Shown: positions 43,672 to 52,726, counted from the stretch's first letter. The stretch: 64,000 bases of DNA from Archangium sp. (GCA_022843845.1 JALHMW010000019.1:29917-93916); one strand, 5' to 3'. Numbers and translations: made by a program. Notes: generated by a model not told the origin, from the sequence alone.

Positions 43672-44308
43672 CGCTGCGCTGCTGATGCTCTGCGTGCTGC
43701 TCGCCGGCCCCGACGCGCGCGCGGAGTCTGCCGAAGCCCAGGCCAAGCGCATCGCGATGGAGGGCAAGAAGGCCTTCGACCTCGGCGACTTCGCGACCGC
43801 CATCGCCCGCTACGAAGCCGCCTATGCGCTGAAGGCGGCCCCGGGCCTGCTGTTCAACCTCGGGCAATGCCACCGCAAGACGGGCGCGCTCGAGAAGGCG
43901 CTCTCGTACTTCAACCGGTACCTCGAGACGAACCCGCCCGCGGCGCAGGCCACGGCGACGGAGCAGGTGGTGGCCGAGCTGAAGGCCCAGCTCGACGCCG
44001 AACGGCAACGCGCGAAGGACGCCGAGGCGCGCCGGCGCGCCGAGGAGGAGGAGGCGAACCGGGTGAAGCAGGACGAGCTTCGGGTCGCCGCGGCCCGGGC
44101 CGAAGCCGACGCAGCGGCGAAGAAGCTCCAGCTCGAGCTCACACGAAGAGAGCTCCCGCCACCGCCACCACCGCAGCCCATCACCTCCCGGTGGTGGTTC
44201 TGGGCCGGCATCGCTGGCGTCGTCGTCGCGGGCGCAGCGACGGCCACCGTGGTGGCCACCGCGCCAAAGCCCACCCCGACGACCTTCCCGGACATCAACG
44301 CGCGATGA
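43649..44308 (+). CDS. Secreted/membrane TPR coiled-coil protein
   Basis: 219 residues: signal peptide (LLMLCVLLAGPDARA), a TPR-like pair (about 30-105, FDLGDFATAIARYEAAYAL and LGQCHRKTGALEKALSYF), a charged coiled coil (about 110-165, rich in Glu/Arg/Ala), a Pro run, and a C-terminal membrane helix (about 183-203). Overlaps both the upstream kinase and the downstream lipoprotein, so it may be a partner or scaffold of that kinase. Function unknown. Confidence 0.82.
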   Translation: MASSTRSSAALLMLCVLLAGPDARAESAEAQAKRIAMEGKKAFDLGDFATAIARYEAAYALKAAPGLLFNLGQCHRKTGALEKALSYFNRYLETNPPAAQATATEQVVAELKAQLDAERQRAKDAEARRRAEEEEANRVKQDELRVAAARAEADAAAKKLQLELTRRELPPPPPPQPITSRWWFWAGIAGVVVAGAATATVVATAPKPTPTTFPDINAR

Positions 44309-45864
44309 GACGTCTCGGGCTGCTCTCAGCGCTGCTGCTCCTCTCGAGCTGCCGCGACCCGGCGTCGCTGTTCGGCACCGCCGTGGTGGTGACGACCGAC
44401 TCGTCCGAGACCCCGTCGGAGCAGCTGCGCTACGAAGCGCACGTCGACGGCGGCGCGCTCCTGGAGCCCGCAGTCAGGCCGGCGACGGCAGCGGGAATTC
44501 TCGCGCCGTCGACCTCGGTGCGAATTCTCCTCGGTGACGCCGTGGCCGGCCAGCTCGTCGACATCACGGTGACCGGCCTGGTCGACGGTGGCGAGGTGGG
44601 GCGTGGCAGGGCGGCGGTGCTGGTACAACAAGGGGTCGAGCGGCCCGTCACGGTGAGGCTCGCGGCCGGGGTGAGCGCGTGCCGAGGCTGTCTGAGCTCG
44701 GCCGGCGCCTGCGTCGACCCCCCGACGGCCGGCGCGTGTGGCGTCAGCGGCTCTGACTGCGTCGTCTGCGACGCGCAGATGGCCGACACGTGCTCCGCCA
44801 CGGGCCAGTGCGCGTGCGGCTCGGAGCCGACCTGCAGCGCAGCCCTGGGCGCCGACCGCTGTGAAGGGGGCCGCTGTCAGTGCGGCGCCGGCCCGTCGTG
44901 CGAAGCCGGCCAGGAGTGCCTGTCGCAGACGTGTCAGTGCACGCCGTCGTCGTGCCCGTCTGGGTGCTGCCAGGGCAACCAGTGCATCACCACGCCCTCG
45001 TCGAGCAGCTGCGGCTCGAACGGGCGGGCGTGCCTCGACTGCGGTGGTTCGGCGTGCACCGGCGGCCAGTGCGCGATGTCGACGTGCAACGCGATCTCGT
45101 GCGCGAGCGGCTGCTGCATCGGCTCGAGCTGCGTGACGGTGCCGACGAATGGCGCCTGCGGCTCCGAGGGAAGGGCCTGCGAGCAATGCGGCCAGGGCAC
45201 CTGCGACGGCGGCGCCTGCGTCGGCACCTGCAACGCGCAGACGTGCCCGGCGGGCTGCTGCGTCGCCGGGGTCTGCCAGCCGGGCACGCTCCCGAGCGCC
45301 TGCGGAACCGGCGGCGTGGCGTGCGCGACCTGCACCACGACGTGCACCAACAAGCAATGCGTGAACCCCTGCGGCGCGGGCAACTGCGCAGGGTGCTGCC
45401 AGGCAGGCACCTGTCGAGTAGGCACGACGAACAACTCGTGCGGGTCCGACGGCGGCGTCTGCGTCTCGTGCGGCGCGGGCGCCAGCTGCATGGCGGGCCG
45501 GTGCGTCACGACGGCGCTCTGCAACGTCGGGAACTGCGCGAACGGGTGCTGCGACGGCGACGTGTGTCGAACCTCGTCCATCGCGACGTGCGGCCGCTCC
45601 GGGGTGGCCTGTGTCAGCTGCGCCCCCCTGCGTGCCGACACCTGCAACACCAGCGGCGTGTGCCGCTGCGGCGCCAACGCGCAATGCGGTTCAGGCCAGC
45701 GCTGCGAAGCGGGGACCTGCGTGTGCGACCCAGCCACGTGCCCCGGCTGCTGCGCTGGCAGCGTCTGTGCCCCGGGGACCGTGAAGCAGCAGTGCGGGCT
45801 CGACGGCGGCGCCTGCGTGTTCTGCCCCGGCGGGCAGCAGTGCGTGACGGGCCGCTGTCAGTAG
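44305..45864 (+). CDS. Cys-rich repeat lipoprotein
   Basis: 519 residues; signal ends LLLLSSC (good lipobox). After a beta-rich N-terminal domain (about 25-125) the rest is built of repeating Cys modules such as CNAQTCPAGCCVAGVCQPG and CGTGGVACATC, each with the CxxGCC...C core, about six to eight times. The ATG overlaps the upstream stop (ATGA). Likely a disulfide-stabilised surface stalk; this type is common in myxobacteria. No enzymatic domain seen. Confidence 0.85.
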   Translation: MRRLGLLSALLLLSSCRDPASLFGTAVVVTTDSSETPSEQLRYEAHVDGGALLEPAVRPATAAGILAPSTSVRILLGDAVAGQLVDITVTGLVDGGEVGRGRAAVLVQQGVERPVTVRLAAGVSACRGCLSSAGACVDPPTAGACGVSGSDCVVCDAQMADTCSATGQCACGSEPTCSAALGADRCEGGRCQCGAGPSCEAGQECLSQTCQCTPSSCPSGCCQGNQCITTPSSSSCGSNGRACLDCGGSACTGGQCAMSTCNAISCASGCCIGSSCVTVPTNGACGSEGRACEQCGQGTCDGGACVGTCNAQTCPAGCCVAGVCQPGTLPSACGTGGVACATCTTTCTNKQCVNPCGAGNCAGCCQAGTCRVGTTNNSCGSDGGVCVSCGAGASCMAGRCVTTALCNVGNCANGCCDGDVCRTSSIATCGRSGVACVSCAPLRADTCNTSGVCRCGANAQCGSGQRCEAGTCVCDPATCPGCCAGSVCAPGTVKQQCGLDGGACVFCPGGQQCVTGRCQ

Positions 45865-45868
45865 CGCG

Positions 45869-46381
45869 TCAGCGAGCAGGCCTGGCCTTGAACGCTGCCG
45901 CGCGCGCGGTCATGTCGTTCGCGTTGAGCAGCGTCGCCCGGACATCGCCCAGCGCGATCGCGGCGCCAGACCGGAGCGGGCCCAGCTGCTCCTCGACCGG
46001 CTGGCCATCGACGGTCACGACCCCGTGTGCGGCCTCGAGCATCCAGGCACCCTCATGCCAGCGCAGCGAGAACTGCTCCCGCGACGCAGTGAGATCGTTG
46101 ATGACGATGTCGTTGGTCGTCGAGCGGCCGACCCTGAGCAGGTCGCCGTCCGTCGGGAGCTTGAGCTGAAAGCAGATGGCGTCTTCGCCGGTCGGCCTCG
46201 CCGGCTGCTCGCTGCCAGGGAGCTGGGTCGACTCGAGGTTGCTCTCGAGCACCGAGCGCGCAGGCCGCCACGGGCCGGGCTCCCAGATCAACCAGTCGAG
46301 CGGGTAGCGCGTGACGAAGCCCTCTTTGAGGAGCAGCTGCTGTCGGTGGAGAATCGAGAGCATGTAGGCCGGAACACCCAT
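45869..46381 (-). CDS. FHA-domain protein
   Basis: 170 residues. A C-terminal forkhead-associated domain (about 70-155) shows LLRVGRSTTNDIVINDLTAS with the phosphothreonine-binding Arg/Ser, then SREQFSLRW and GTVDGQPV-like VVTVDGQPVEEQL. FHA proteins bind Thr-phosphorylated partners; two Ser/Thr kinases lie within 10 kb, so a link is plausible. Faces the kinase-lipoprotein series; the two stops are five bases apart. Confidence 0.85.
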   Translation of the reverse strand: MGVPAYMLSILHRQQLLLKEGFVTRYPLDWLIWEPGPWRPARSVLESNLESTQLPGSEQPARPTGEDAICFQLKLPTDGDLLRVGRSTTNDIVINDLTASREQFSLRWHEGAWMLEAAHGVVTVDGQPVEEQLGPLRSGAAIALGDVRATLLNANDMTARAAAFKARPAR

Positions 46382-46467
46382 GTCAGCAGTATACCGAGCC
46401 GGGTCGACCCGCTTGACTTGAATGACGGGGAGGACGAGAGATTGGCCGTCTTCCCGGCGAGGCCTCC

Positions 46468-47103
46468 ATGAAGCTCTACAACTACTGGCGCTCGAGCTCG
46501 AGCTACCGCGTTCGGCTGGCCCTGCACTTCAAGGGCGTGCCGTACGAGTACGTGGCCGTCTCGCTGCTCAAGGGCGATCAACACCAGGCCGAGCATCGCC
46601 TGCGCAACCCCGCTGGCTACGTGCCGGTGCTCGAGGTCGAAGAGAACGGCAAGCTCGCCGTCCTCTCGCAGTCGGTCGCCATCTTCGAGTACCTCGAGGA
46701 GCGCTTCCCCCAGAAGCCGCTGCTCCCGAAGTCGCTGGTGGGCCGCGGGCAGGTGCGCGCGCTAGCCGAGCTGATCAACTCGGGCATTCAGCCGTTCCAC
46801 AACCTCTCGACGCTCAACCACCTCAAGGCGCTCGGCGTGGACGACAAGAAGTGGGCGGCGCACTTCATCGACCAGGGGCTCGAGGGGCTCGAGAAGCTCG
46901 CGGCGAAGACGGCCGGTCGGTTCCTCTTCGGCGACGACTTCACGTGGGCCGACTGCTGCCTCATTCCCCAGCTGTTCGGCGCGCGCCGCTTCGGCGGCAA
47001 CGTCGACGCGTTCCCGCTGCTGCTGCGCGTCGAGCAGGCCTGTCTGGCCCTGCCGCACGTGCAGGCGGCCCGCCCTGAAGCACAGCCCGACGCCCAGGCG
47101 TAG
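46468..47103 (+). CDS. maiA: Maleylacetoacetate isomerase (zeta-class glutathione transferase)
   Basis: Isomerises maleylacetoacetate to fumarylacetoacetate. 211 residues. N-terminal thioredoxin-like domain with the zeta-class active-site SSSSYRVRLAL, then NPAGYVPVLEVEENG and LSQSVAIFEYLEE; C-terminal helical domain with GIQPFHNL and FTWADCCLIPQLF. Located 32 bases before hppD in the same direction. Confidence 0.93.
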   Translation: MKLYNYWRSSSSYRVRLALHFKGVPYEYVAVSLLKGDQHQAEHRLRNPAGYVPVLEVEENGKLAVLSQSVAIFEYLEERFPQKPLLPKSLVGRGQVRALAELINSGIQPFHNLSTLNHLKALGVDDKKWAAHFIDQGLEGLEKLAAKTAGRFLFGDDFTWADCCLIPQLFGARRFGGNVDAFPLLLRVEQACLALPHVQAARPEAQPDAQA

Positions 47104-47135
47104 CGACCCTCCACTTCCCCCGCAGGAGCCTCCCC

Positions 47136-48293
47136 ATGGACTCGTTGGACATCATCAAGGTCGAGAGCGTTCACTGGTACGTGCATGACCTGGCGCGCAC
47201 GCGCCGCTTCTACACGGAGCTGATGGACTTCACGGAGGTGGGCGAGTCGTCGGCCGAGCTGACGAAGCGTGGGCGCCAGCACTCCGTCGTCTTCAACGCG
47301 AACGACGTGACGCTCATCTGCTCCGCGCCCGTCGGTGAGACTGGCCGTGCGTGGCGCTGGCTGCAGAAGCACCCCGAGGGCGTCGGCACGGTGAACTTCC
47401 TGGTGCGCGACGTCGAGAAGGTGTGGCGCCTGATGGAGCAGCGCGGCGGCACCATCATCGACGACGGCCTGCAGCGCTTCACCGACGAGAAGGGCGGCAA
47501 GCTCGCGTTCTTCAGCATCACCACGCCGTTCGGCAACACCACCTTCCGCTTCATTCAGCGTGACGGCTACGAGGCGCTCTACCCGGGCTTCGTGAAGCAC
47601 GCCGAGCCCCGCGGCGGGAAGAACCGCTTCGGCTTCGGGAAGGTCGATCACATCACCTCGAACTTCCGCACCCTGCAGCCGATGGTGCTGTGGATGAAGC
47701 ACGTGATGGGCTTCGAGGAGTTCTGGAACATCCAGTTCCACACCGAAGAGGAGATCACCCAGGGCAGCCAGACCGGCACCGGCCTCAAGTCGATCGTGAT
47801 GTGGGACCCGAAGAGCACGGTGAAGTTCGCGAACAACGAGCCGTCACGCCCGCGCTTCAAGAACTCGCAGATCAACGTCTTCGTGGAGGATCAACGCGGC
47901 GAGGGCATTCAGCACCTCGCGCTGGCCGTGCGCGACATCGTGCCGGCCGTTCGCTCCATGCGCGCGACGCAGGGCCTCGAGTTCCTCGGCACGCCGGCCT
48001 CGTATTACGACTACCTGCCCGAGCGCCTCGAGAAGAGCGGCATCAAGCGCATCGACGAGAGCCTGGCTGAGCTGAGAGACCTGCAGATCCTCATCGACGG
48101 GCACAAGGAGCACCAGTACCTGCTGCAGATCTTCATGAAGGAGAAGTCGCAGCTGTACCACGACCGCGAAGGTGGCCCGTTCTTCTACGAGATCATCGAG
48201 CGCAAGGGCGACAAGGGCTTCGGCGGCGGCAACTTCAAGGCGCTGTTCGAGAGCATCGAGCGCGCGCAGACGGCCGAGCGCGCGCGGAGTTGA
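47136..48293 (+). CDS. hppD: 4-Hydroxyphenylpyruvate dioxygenase
   Basis: Converts 4-hydroxyphenylpyruvate to homogentisate using O2 and Fe(II). 385 residues, preceded by GGAG. Iron ligands are seen as His near 172 (VDHITSN), His near 260 (IQHLALA) and Glu near 352 (FFYEIIERKG), in the C-terminal vicinal-oxygen-chelate half; LLQIF precedes the last. Second gene of the maiA-hppD pair; converges with the pirin gene one base away. Confidence 0.95.
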   Translation: MDSLDIIKVESVHWYVHDLARTRRFYTELMDFTEVGESSAELTKRGRQHSVVFNANDVTLICSAPVGETGRAWRWLQKHPEGVGTVNFLVRDVEKVWRLMEQRGGTIIDDGLQRFTDEKGGKLAFFSITTPFGNTTFRFIQRDGYEALYPGFVKHAEPRGGKNRFGFGKVDHITSNFRTLQPMVLWMKHVMGFEEFWNIQFHTEEEITQGSQTGTGLKSIVMWDPKSTVKFANNEPSRPRFKNSQINVFVEDQRGEGIQHLALAVRDIVPAVRSMRATQGLEFLGTPASYYDYLPERLEKSGIKRIDESLAELRDLQILIDGHKEHQYLLQIFMKEKSQLYHDREGGPFFYEIIERKGDKGFGGGNFKALFESIERAQTAERARS

Positions 48294-48294
48294 G

Positions 48295-49221
48295 TCACAG
48301 CAACAACCGCCCGCTGCGGTAGTCGTCGAACGCCTGCTGCAGCTCGGCCTCGGTGTTCATGACGAATGGGCCGGCACGCGCGATGGGCTCGTTGAAGGGG
48401 CGTCCGGCAAGGAAGAGCACGCGGCCGCCTTCGCCTTCTCCGTTGAGCTCGACCGAGGTGCCCTTCTCGAGAATGACGAGGCTGCCCTTGCTCACCTCAC
48501 GGCGGCTGGTGCCGAACCGCGCGGTGCCCTCGGTGACGAACGCAAAGGTGGTGTGGCCCGCGGGGACTGGCTGCACGACGCGAGAGCCCTTCCTCAACGC
48601 GACGTCGAGGAACACCGGCTCGATGTCGATGCCGTCGACCGGGCCCTTCGCGCCGAACGTGGAGCCCGCGACGATACGAACGCGCGCGCCGTCGACCTCG
48701 ACCTCGGGAATCCGGGTGGCGGCGATGTCCTGGTAGCGCGGGGCGATGAGCTTGCGTGCCTTGGGCAAATTCACCCAGAGCTGGAAGCCCCACATCAGGC
48801 CGCGCTCCTGCTTCGGCATCTCGGAGTGGATGATGCCGTGGCCCGCCGTCATCCACTGTGCGCTGCCGGGCCCGAGGCGGCCCTGGTTGCCGAGCACGTC
48901 GCGGTGCTCCATGGCGCCGTGGATCATGTACGTGACGGTCTCGAAGCCGCGGTGCGGGTGCTCGGGGAAGCCGGCGAGGTAGTCGTTCGGGTTCTCGGTG
49001 TGGAACTCGTCGAGGAGCAGGAACGGGTCGAGGGTGCTCAAGGAGCGATGCCCAAGCGCGCGATTGAGACGAACGCCTGCGCCGTCGCTCGTGGGCTGCG
49101 CAGGCAACACCAGCGACACGTCGCGGCCCGTCGTCGGAGTGCTCTTCACCGTGCAGCCGAGCAGCGTGACCGAGGCCGAGGTGAGCACCGTGCGGCGAGA
49201 GAACTGCGTCATGCGGCGCAT
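48295..49221 (-). CDS. Pirin-family protein with Tat lipoprotein-type signal
   Basis: 308 residues. Bicupin with the pirin iron motif: HPHRGFETVTY, then the second His and Glu in GHGIIHSEMP; C-terminal pirin domain includes AGSTFGAKGPVDGI. Unlike typical cytoplasmic pirins, the N-terminus reads FSRRTVLTSASVTLLGC, a twin-arginine signal ending in a lipobox Cys, so it is probably an exported lipoprotein. Start 49221 or the Met three codons later. Divergent from hmgA, convergent with hppD. Some pirins are quercetinases; substrate here unknown. Confidence 0.87.
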   Translation of the reverse strand: MRRMTQFSRRTVLTSASVTLLGCTVKSTPTTGRDVSLVLPAQPTSDGAGVRLNRALGHRSLSTLDPFLLLDEFHTENPNDYLAGFPEHPHRGFETVTYMIHGAMEHRDVLGNQGRLGPGSAQWMTAGHGIIHSEMPKQERGLMWGFQLWVNLPKARKLIAPRYQDIAATRIPEVEVDGARVRIVAGSTFGAKGPVDGIDIEPVFLDVALRKGSRVVQPVPAGHTTFAFVTEGTARFGTSRREVSKGSLVILEKGTSVELNGEGEGGRVLFLAGRPFNEPIARAGPFVMNTEAELQQAFDDYRSGRLLL

Positions 49222-49349
49222 GTAATCACGAGCCACGAGCGATGCCGGAGCCGCCGAGAGCAACGCCGTGTCCCCCAGAGGGGACAGCGTGCCAGTCCGG
49301 CCCGACTCCGCCGAAGCCGTGAGCCATCGGCTGGTGTACAAGCGCGCGC

Positions 49350-50513
49350 ATGATCGAGCGCCTCGTGCAGGGCACCGTCCCTCGAAAGCACCACATTCAA
49401 CTGAAGGACGCCGCAGGCCACCTGCACTGGGAGCACTGCATCACGCAGGACGGCTTCGAAGCCCCGTACACCATCACGTACCACCGCCACGCGCCGCACC
49501 GGCAGTCACCGATGCCGACGACGCACGCCTTTGCTGGCACTCGCACCGCCGCGCCGATGGACGGGCTGCTCAAGCGGCACTTCCTCTCGCAGAGCCTGCC
49601 GGCCTCGACGAAGAGCCCGCTCGATGCGCGCCTGCCGATGCTCTTCAACGCCGACATCACGCTCTCGGTGCTCAAGCCCGGCGCTGACGACGCGGTGTAT
49701 TTCACCAACGCCGACGGAGACGACCTCTTCTACGTGCACGAAGGCGGCGGAACGCTGCGCACGCTGTTGGGCGATCTCGACTTCGGGCCTGGCGACTACG
49801 TCTTCGTGCCCCGCGGCATCCTCCATCGTTTCACGCTCACACCCGGGCTCGCGCAGTGGTGGCTGTCCATCGAGTGCCGCGGCGGCGCGCACCTTCCCAA
49901 GCAGTGGCGCAACGGCGTCGGCCAGCTCCGAATGGATGCGCCGTATTGTCACCGCGACTTCAAGAAGCCGACCTTCCGCGGCCCGCTCGACGAGGGCCTT
50001 CGTGAGCAGGTGGTGAAGCGCGGCGACGCCTTCTACGGGTTCTCGACGAAGGAATCTCCGCTCGACGTCGTCGGCTACGACGGCACCGTCTACCCGTGGG
50101 TGTTTCACATTCTCGACTTCCAGCCGCGCGTGGGCCTGACGCACCTGCCGCCGACGTGGCACGGCACGTTCGCCGCGCGTGGAGCGCTGGTGTGCAGCTT
50201 CGTGCCGCGGCCGACCGACTTTCACCCCGAGGCGATCCCCTGCCCGTACCCGCACTCGTCCGTCGACGTCGACGAGTTCATCTTCTACTGCAAGGGCAAC
50301 TTCACCTCGCGGCGTGGCGTCAGCCCCGGCTCGATGAGCTACCACCCGGCTGGCATTCCGCACGGACCGCACCCGGGTGCGTACGAAGCGTCCATCGGGC
50401 ACAAAGAGACGACCGAAATGGCCGTGATGCTCGACTGCTTGTTGCCGCTGCAGAAGACGGCGGCCGCATCGAGCATCGAAGACGCGAAGTACCACGCCAG
50501 CTTCCTGCCCTGA
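49350..50513 (+). CDS. hmgA: Homogentisate 1,2-dioxygenase
   Basis: Opens the homogentisate ring to maleylacetoacetate with O2 and Fe(II). 387 residues, a bacterial short form. Recognisable: YVHEGGGTLRTLLGDLDFGP, FVPRGILHRFTL, LTHLPPTWHGTF, HSSVDVDEFIFYCKGNF (Glu ligand) and PAGIPHGPHPGAYE (His ligands). Divergent from the pirin gene; followed two bases later by an uncharacterised gene. Completes the tyrosine route with hppD, maiA and the hydrolase at 38511. Confidence 0.94.
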   Translation: MIERLVQGTVPRKHHIQLKDAAGHLHWEHCITQDGFEAPYTITYHRHAPHRQSPMPTTHAFAGTRTAAPMDGLLKRHFLSQSLPASTKSPLDARLPMLFNADITLSVLKPGADDAVYFTNADGDDLFYVHEGGGTLRTLLGDLDFGPGDYVFVPRGILHRFTLTPGLAQWWLSIECRGGAHLPKQWRNGVGQLRMDAPYCHRDFKKPTFRGPLDEGLREQVVKRGDAFYGFSTKESPLDVVGYDGTVYPWVFHILDFQPRVGLTHLPPTWHGTFAARGALVCSFVPRPTDFHPEAIPCPYPHSSVDVDEFIFYCKGNFTSRRGVSPGSMSYHPAGIPHGPHPGAYEASIGHKETTEMAVMLDCLLPLQKTAAASSIEDAKYHASFLP

Positions 50514-50515
50514 TC

Positions 50516-51064
50516 ATGGCGAGCGCGTACATTCTCGAGCTGTCAGTCGGCCCCGGTGGCTCACGCTGGGCCGAGACGCACACGTGGACGGAGGCGTGGC
50601 AGCTGCGCCTCATCCTCGAGGAGTTCTGCGCGAACGACGACAACCTCGCCGCGTACCACTGCATCTCGTACGGAGCGACGCTCGCCATCTGGGTCGTGCA
50701 GGACGGCCACCTCGTCGACTTCATCGATCTGCACCCGTTCATCCTGGTGACGTTGCCCGAGGGGAAACGCCCGCTCGCCGAGTTCCGCGCTGACGAAGAC
50801 GCGCTGAACGCCTTCCTCGACTTGCACGAAGACGGCTGGCTCGAAGACGTCGAGCTGACGTTGTTCTGGGACCCCATCGAAGAGCGGCTCCCGAAGCTCG
50901 TGCAGCCGGTGCTCGAGAACGACGAGACCGTCAGGTTCGAGGGCCTCGCGCCACCGGTCGCGCCGAAAGACTCGTACCTCTCACACGCGAACCCGATGAC
51001 GCTCGGCTCCGTCGACCACGAGAGCGGCGAAGAGCTCGAGCCGCCGTTCGAGCTGCCGAGCTGA
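50516..51064 (+). CDS. Uncharacterised acidic protein downstream of hmgA
   Basis: 182 residues, very acidic, no signal or membrane segment. ATG two bases after the hmgA stop, so likely co-transcribed. Aromatic-rich middle (AIWVVQDGHLVDFIDLHPF) and an Asp/Glu-rich second half (DLHEDGWLEDVELTLFWDP). I do not recognise a family. Confidence 0.7.
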   Translation: MASAYILELSVGPGGSRWAETHTWTEAWQLRLILEEFCANDDNLAAYHCISYGATLAIWVVQDGHLVDFIDLHPFILVTLPEGKRPLAEFRADEDALNAFLDLHEDGWLEDVELTLFWDPIEERLPKLVQPVLENDETVRFEGLAPPVAPKDSYLSHANPMTLGSVDHESGEELEPPFELPS

Positions 51065-51080
51065 GTCGTGCCTTGCTGCT

Positions 51081-51950
51081 TCAGCGCGAGGCGTCCGCCC
51101 ACGCGCGGAGCAGCGCTGCTGGAGGTCGACCGCGCGAGAAGAGCCAGACGCCTCCTACCTGAGTCGACCCGATGCCGGCCTTCTTCCACTCAGCGGCAAT
51201 GGCTTCGTCTGCGCAGATGCGTCTGGCCGAGTCGGTCAACGTCCAGGGCGCCTTGTTCTCGAGCGGCTGCGCGGGGTCGAGGAGGCGCACGTCTCGAGCG
51301 TCTGGACCACCCTCGTCGAGCGGATGCACGAGGACGTAGTGGGAGGCGACCGTGTCGTCCCACGTGCCTGTCTTGAGCATCATCACCACGTCCCGTCGCG
51401 CAGAGGGCTCGAGGGTGCGGAAGGCGCGGAGCAATGGCGCCGTGTGGGGGAAGACGCGCGCACGGCCTTCGACTCCCGCGAGGTGCTCCTCCTTCGCGAC
51501 GAGCTGAACGGCGCCGAGGGTCACCTCCGAGACGAGGTCGGCCATCATCGGCGCCATCGACAGGCCGCTCTGCGTCGAGAAGTGAAGACGCTGCGTCTCG
51601 GCGTCGAGGGTGGCGGGGGTCCACGTGGCGCCGCGCTCCCGGTCGAGCAGCCGCAGCACCATCGACAGACACGTGAGAAGACACCCTTCGTTCGCGAGCG
51701 TGTTCCCATCGTCGAAGCGGCGAATGAGCGACTCGGCCTCCTCGCGGGGATGGCCGTTGAACTCGGTGTCGACGCGCACCACCACGTCGCGCTTCCACAA
51801 CACCCGGCCACCCCAGCGTGGGTCGTCTTGACGGAAGGGCAGCTCCGCTAACCGGTCAGGCGGTGGAGCCGCGTGCGCGAGGGACGCGACAGCACCTCCC
51901 AGCATGACGTGACGCCTCGAGAGCAGTCTGCGGTCGTGTTCGTCACGCAA
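51081..51950 (-). CDS. Exported C39-like cysteine-protease-fold protein (tentative)
   Basis: 289 residues. N-terminus LLSRRHVMLGGAVASLAHAA is a Tat-type signal. The mature part has GCLLTCLSMVLRLL, like the Cys-containing loop of papain-like C39 peptidases, then a possible catalytic His in SHYVLVHPLD and Asp in VRLLDPAQP. The order Cys-His-Asp fits, but similarity is limited, so the fold and any activity are unproven. Sits after the chemotaxis-like operon with a 188-base gap in which I see no other feature. Confidence 0.65.
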   Translation of the reverse strand: MRDEHDRRLLSRRHVMLGGAVASLAHAAPPPDRLAELPFRQDDPRWGGRVLWKRDVVVRVDTEFNGHPREEAESLIRRFDDGNTLANEGCLLTCLSMVLRLLDRERGATWTPATLDAETQRLHFSTQSGLSMAPMMADLVSEVTLGAVQLVAKEEHLAGVEGRARVFPHTAPLLRAFRTLEPSARRDVVMMLKTGTWDDTVASHYVLVHPLDEGGPDARDVRLLDPAQPLENKAPWTLTDSARRICADEAIAAEWKKAGIGSTQVGGVWLFSRGRPPAALLRAWADASR

Positions 51951-52138
51951 GGGGTGTCGCTCGCCTCCGGAGGGTCAGCGTAACGAGTGCTCCTCGACCG
52001 GGCCAGACCTCGAGCTGTCGAAGGGTCAATCCGCACGGCGCACATGCGAGCCTGGCGCTCAGCTGAAGCGCAGCGAGGCAATGATCTGAGAGCAACCAAC
52101 CGGTCGGGGTTCAGCCGTCTCGGGCAGTGTGGGGAGGT

Positions 52139-52726
52139 TCAGACGCCGAGGCGCTTCAACACGTCGGCCGCGACGCTCGGCGCGAGCAGCAACACCAGCG
52201 TGCCCGAGAACGTCGGCGCGTTCGTCGACACGAAGCCCGCGAGGACGGCCGTGACGAGCTCCACGCCACCCTCGGCGATGAGCGCCTCGACCGTCGTCGG
52301 CACCACCCTCGGCGTCGACGGCAACATCTTCGCCTTCAGCATCGAGCCCATCGACGAGCAGCACGCCGACGCGACGATGTTGGCCGCCTCGGCGAGCGCG
52401 GCAGTTCGTGACGACGCGAGCGGCCCCGTCACGCCCGGGCGGCGCAGCAGGCGCTGGCCGAGCCGCTCCGCCGAGTCCATCGGGAGCACCCACCACAACG
52501 TGCCCGGCACGTCGCCTTCGAGCGCGAACGACGCCGCGAGCACCGGCACGTCACGGCCACCGAGCAGCCAGCCGAGCTGAGGCCGGGTCACCTCGACGAC
52601 GCGCGGCACCTCCACCAACACGCCCACGTCACCCACCAGCCGCGCGAGCATCGACGCCGCCTGCGCGCTGCCGAGGTGCACCACTTCGCGCAGCGCGTCC
52701 TCCTGGCGAGCGAGCGGCGCCGTCAC
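52139..52726 (-). CDS. CheC-like chemotaxis phosphatase/adaptor
   Basis: 195 residues. The CheC/FliY-type repeat appears twice: VVHLGSAQAASMLARLVG, where the catalytic Glu-x-x-Asn is degenerate, and LAEAANIVASACCSSM with an intact E-x-x-N and a Pro about 20 residues on. CheC proteins dephosphorylate CheY-P. The start overlaps the cheA stop by four bases. Last gene of the cheW-cheY-cheA-cheC series. Confidence 0.8.
   Translation of the reverse strand: MTAPLARQEDALREVVHLGSAQAASMLARLVGDVGVLVEVPRVVEVTRPQLGWLLGGRDVPVLAASFALEGDVPGTLWWVLPMDSAERLGQRLLRRPGVTGPLASSRTAALAEAANIVASACCSSMGSMLKAKMLPSTPRVVPTTVEALIAEGGVELVTAVLAGFVSTNAPTFSGTLVLLLAPSVAADVLKRLGV

Noticed and set aside
51951..52138. Possible small gene in the 188-base gap before the CheC-like gene
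   Set aside because: Short frames here lack a plausible ribosome site or composition.
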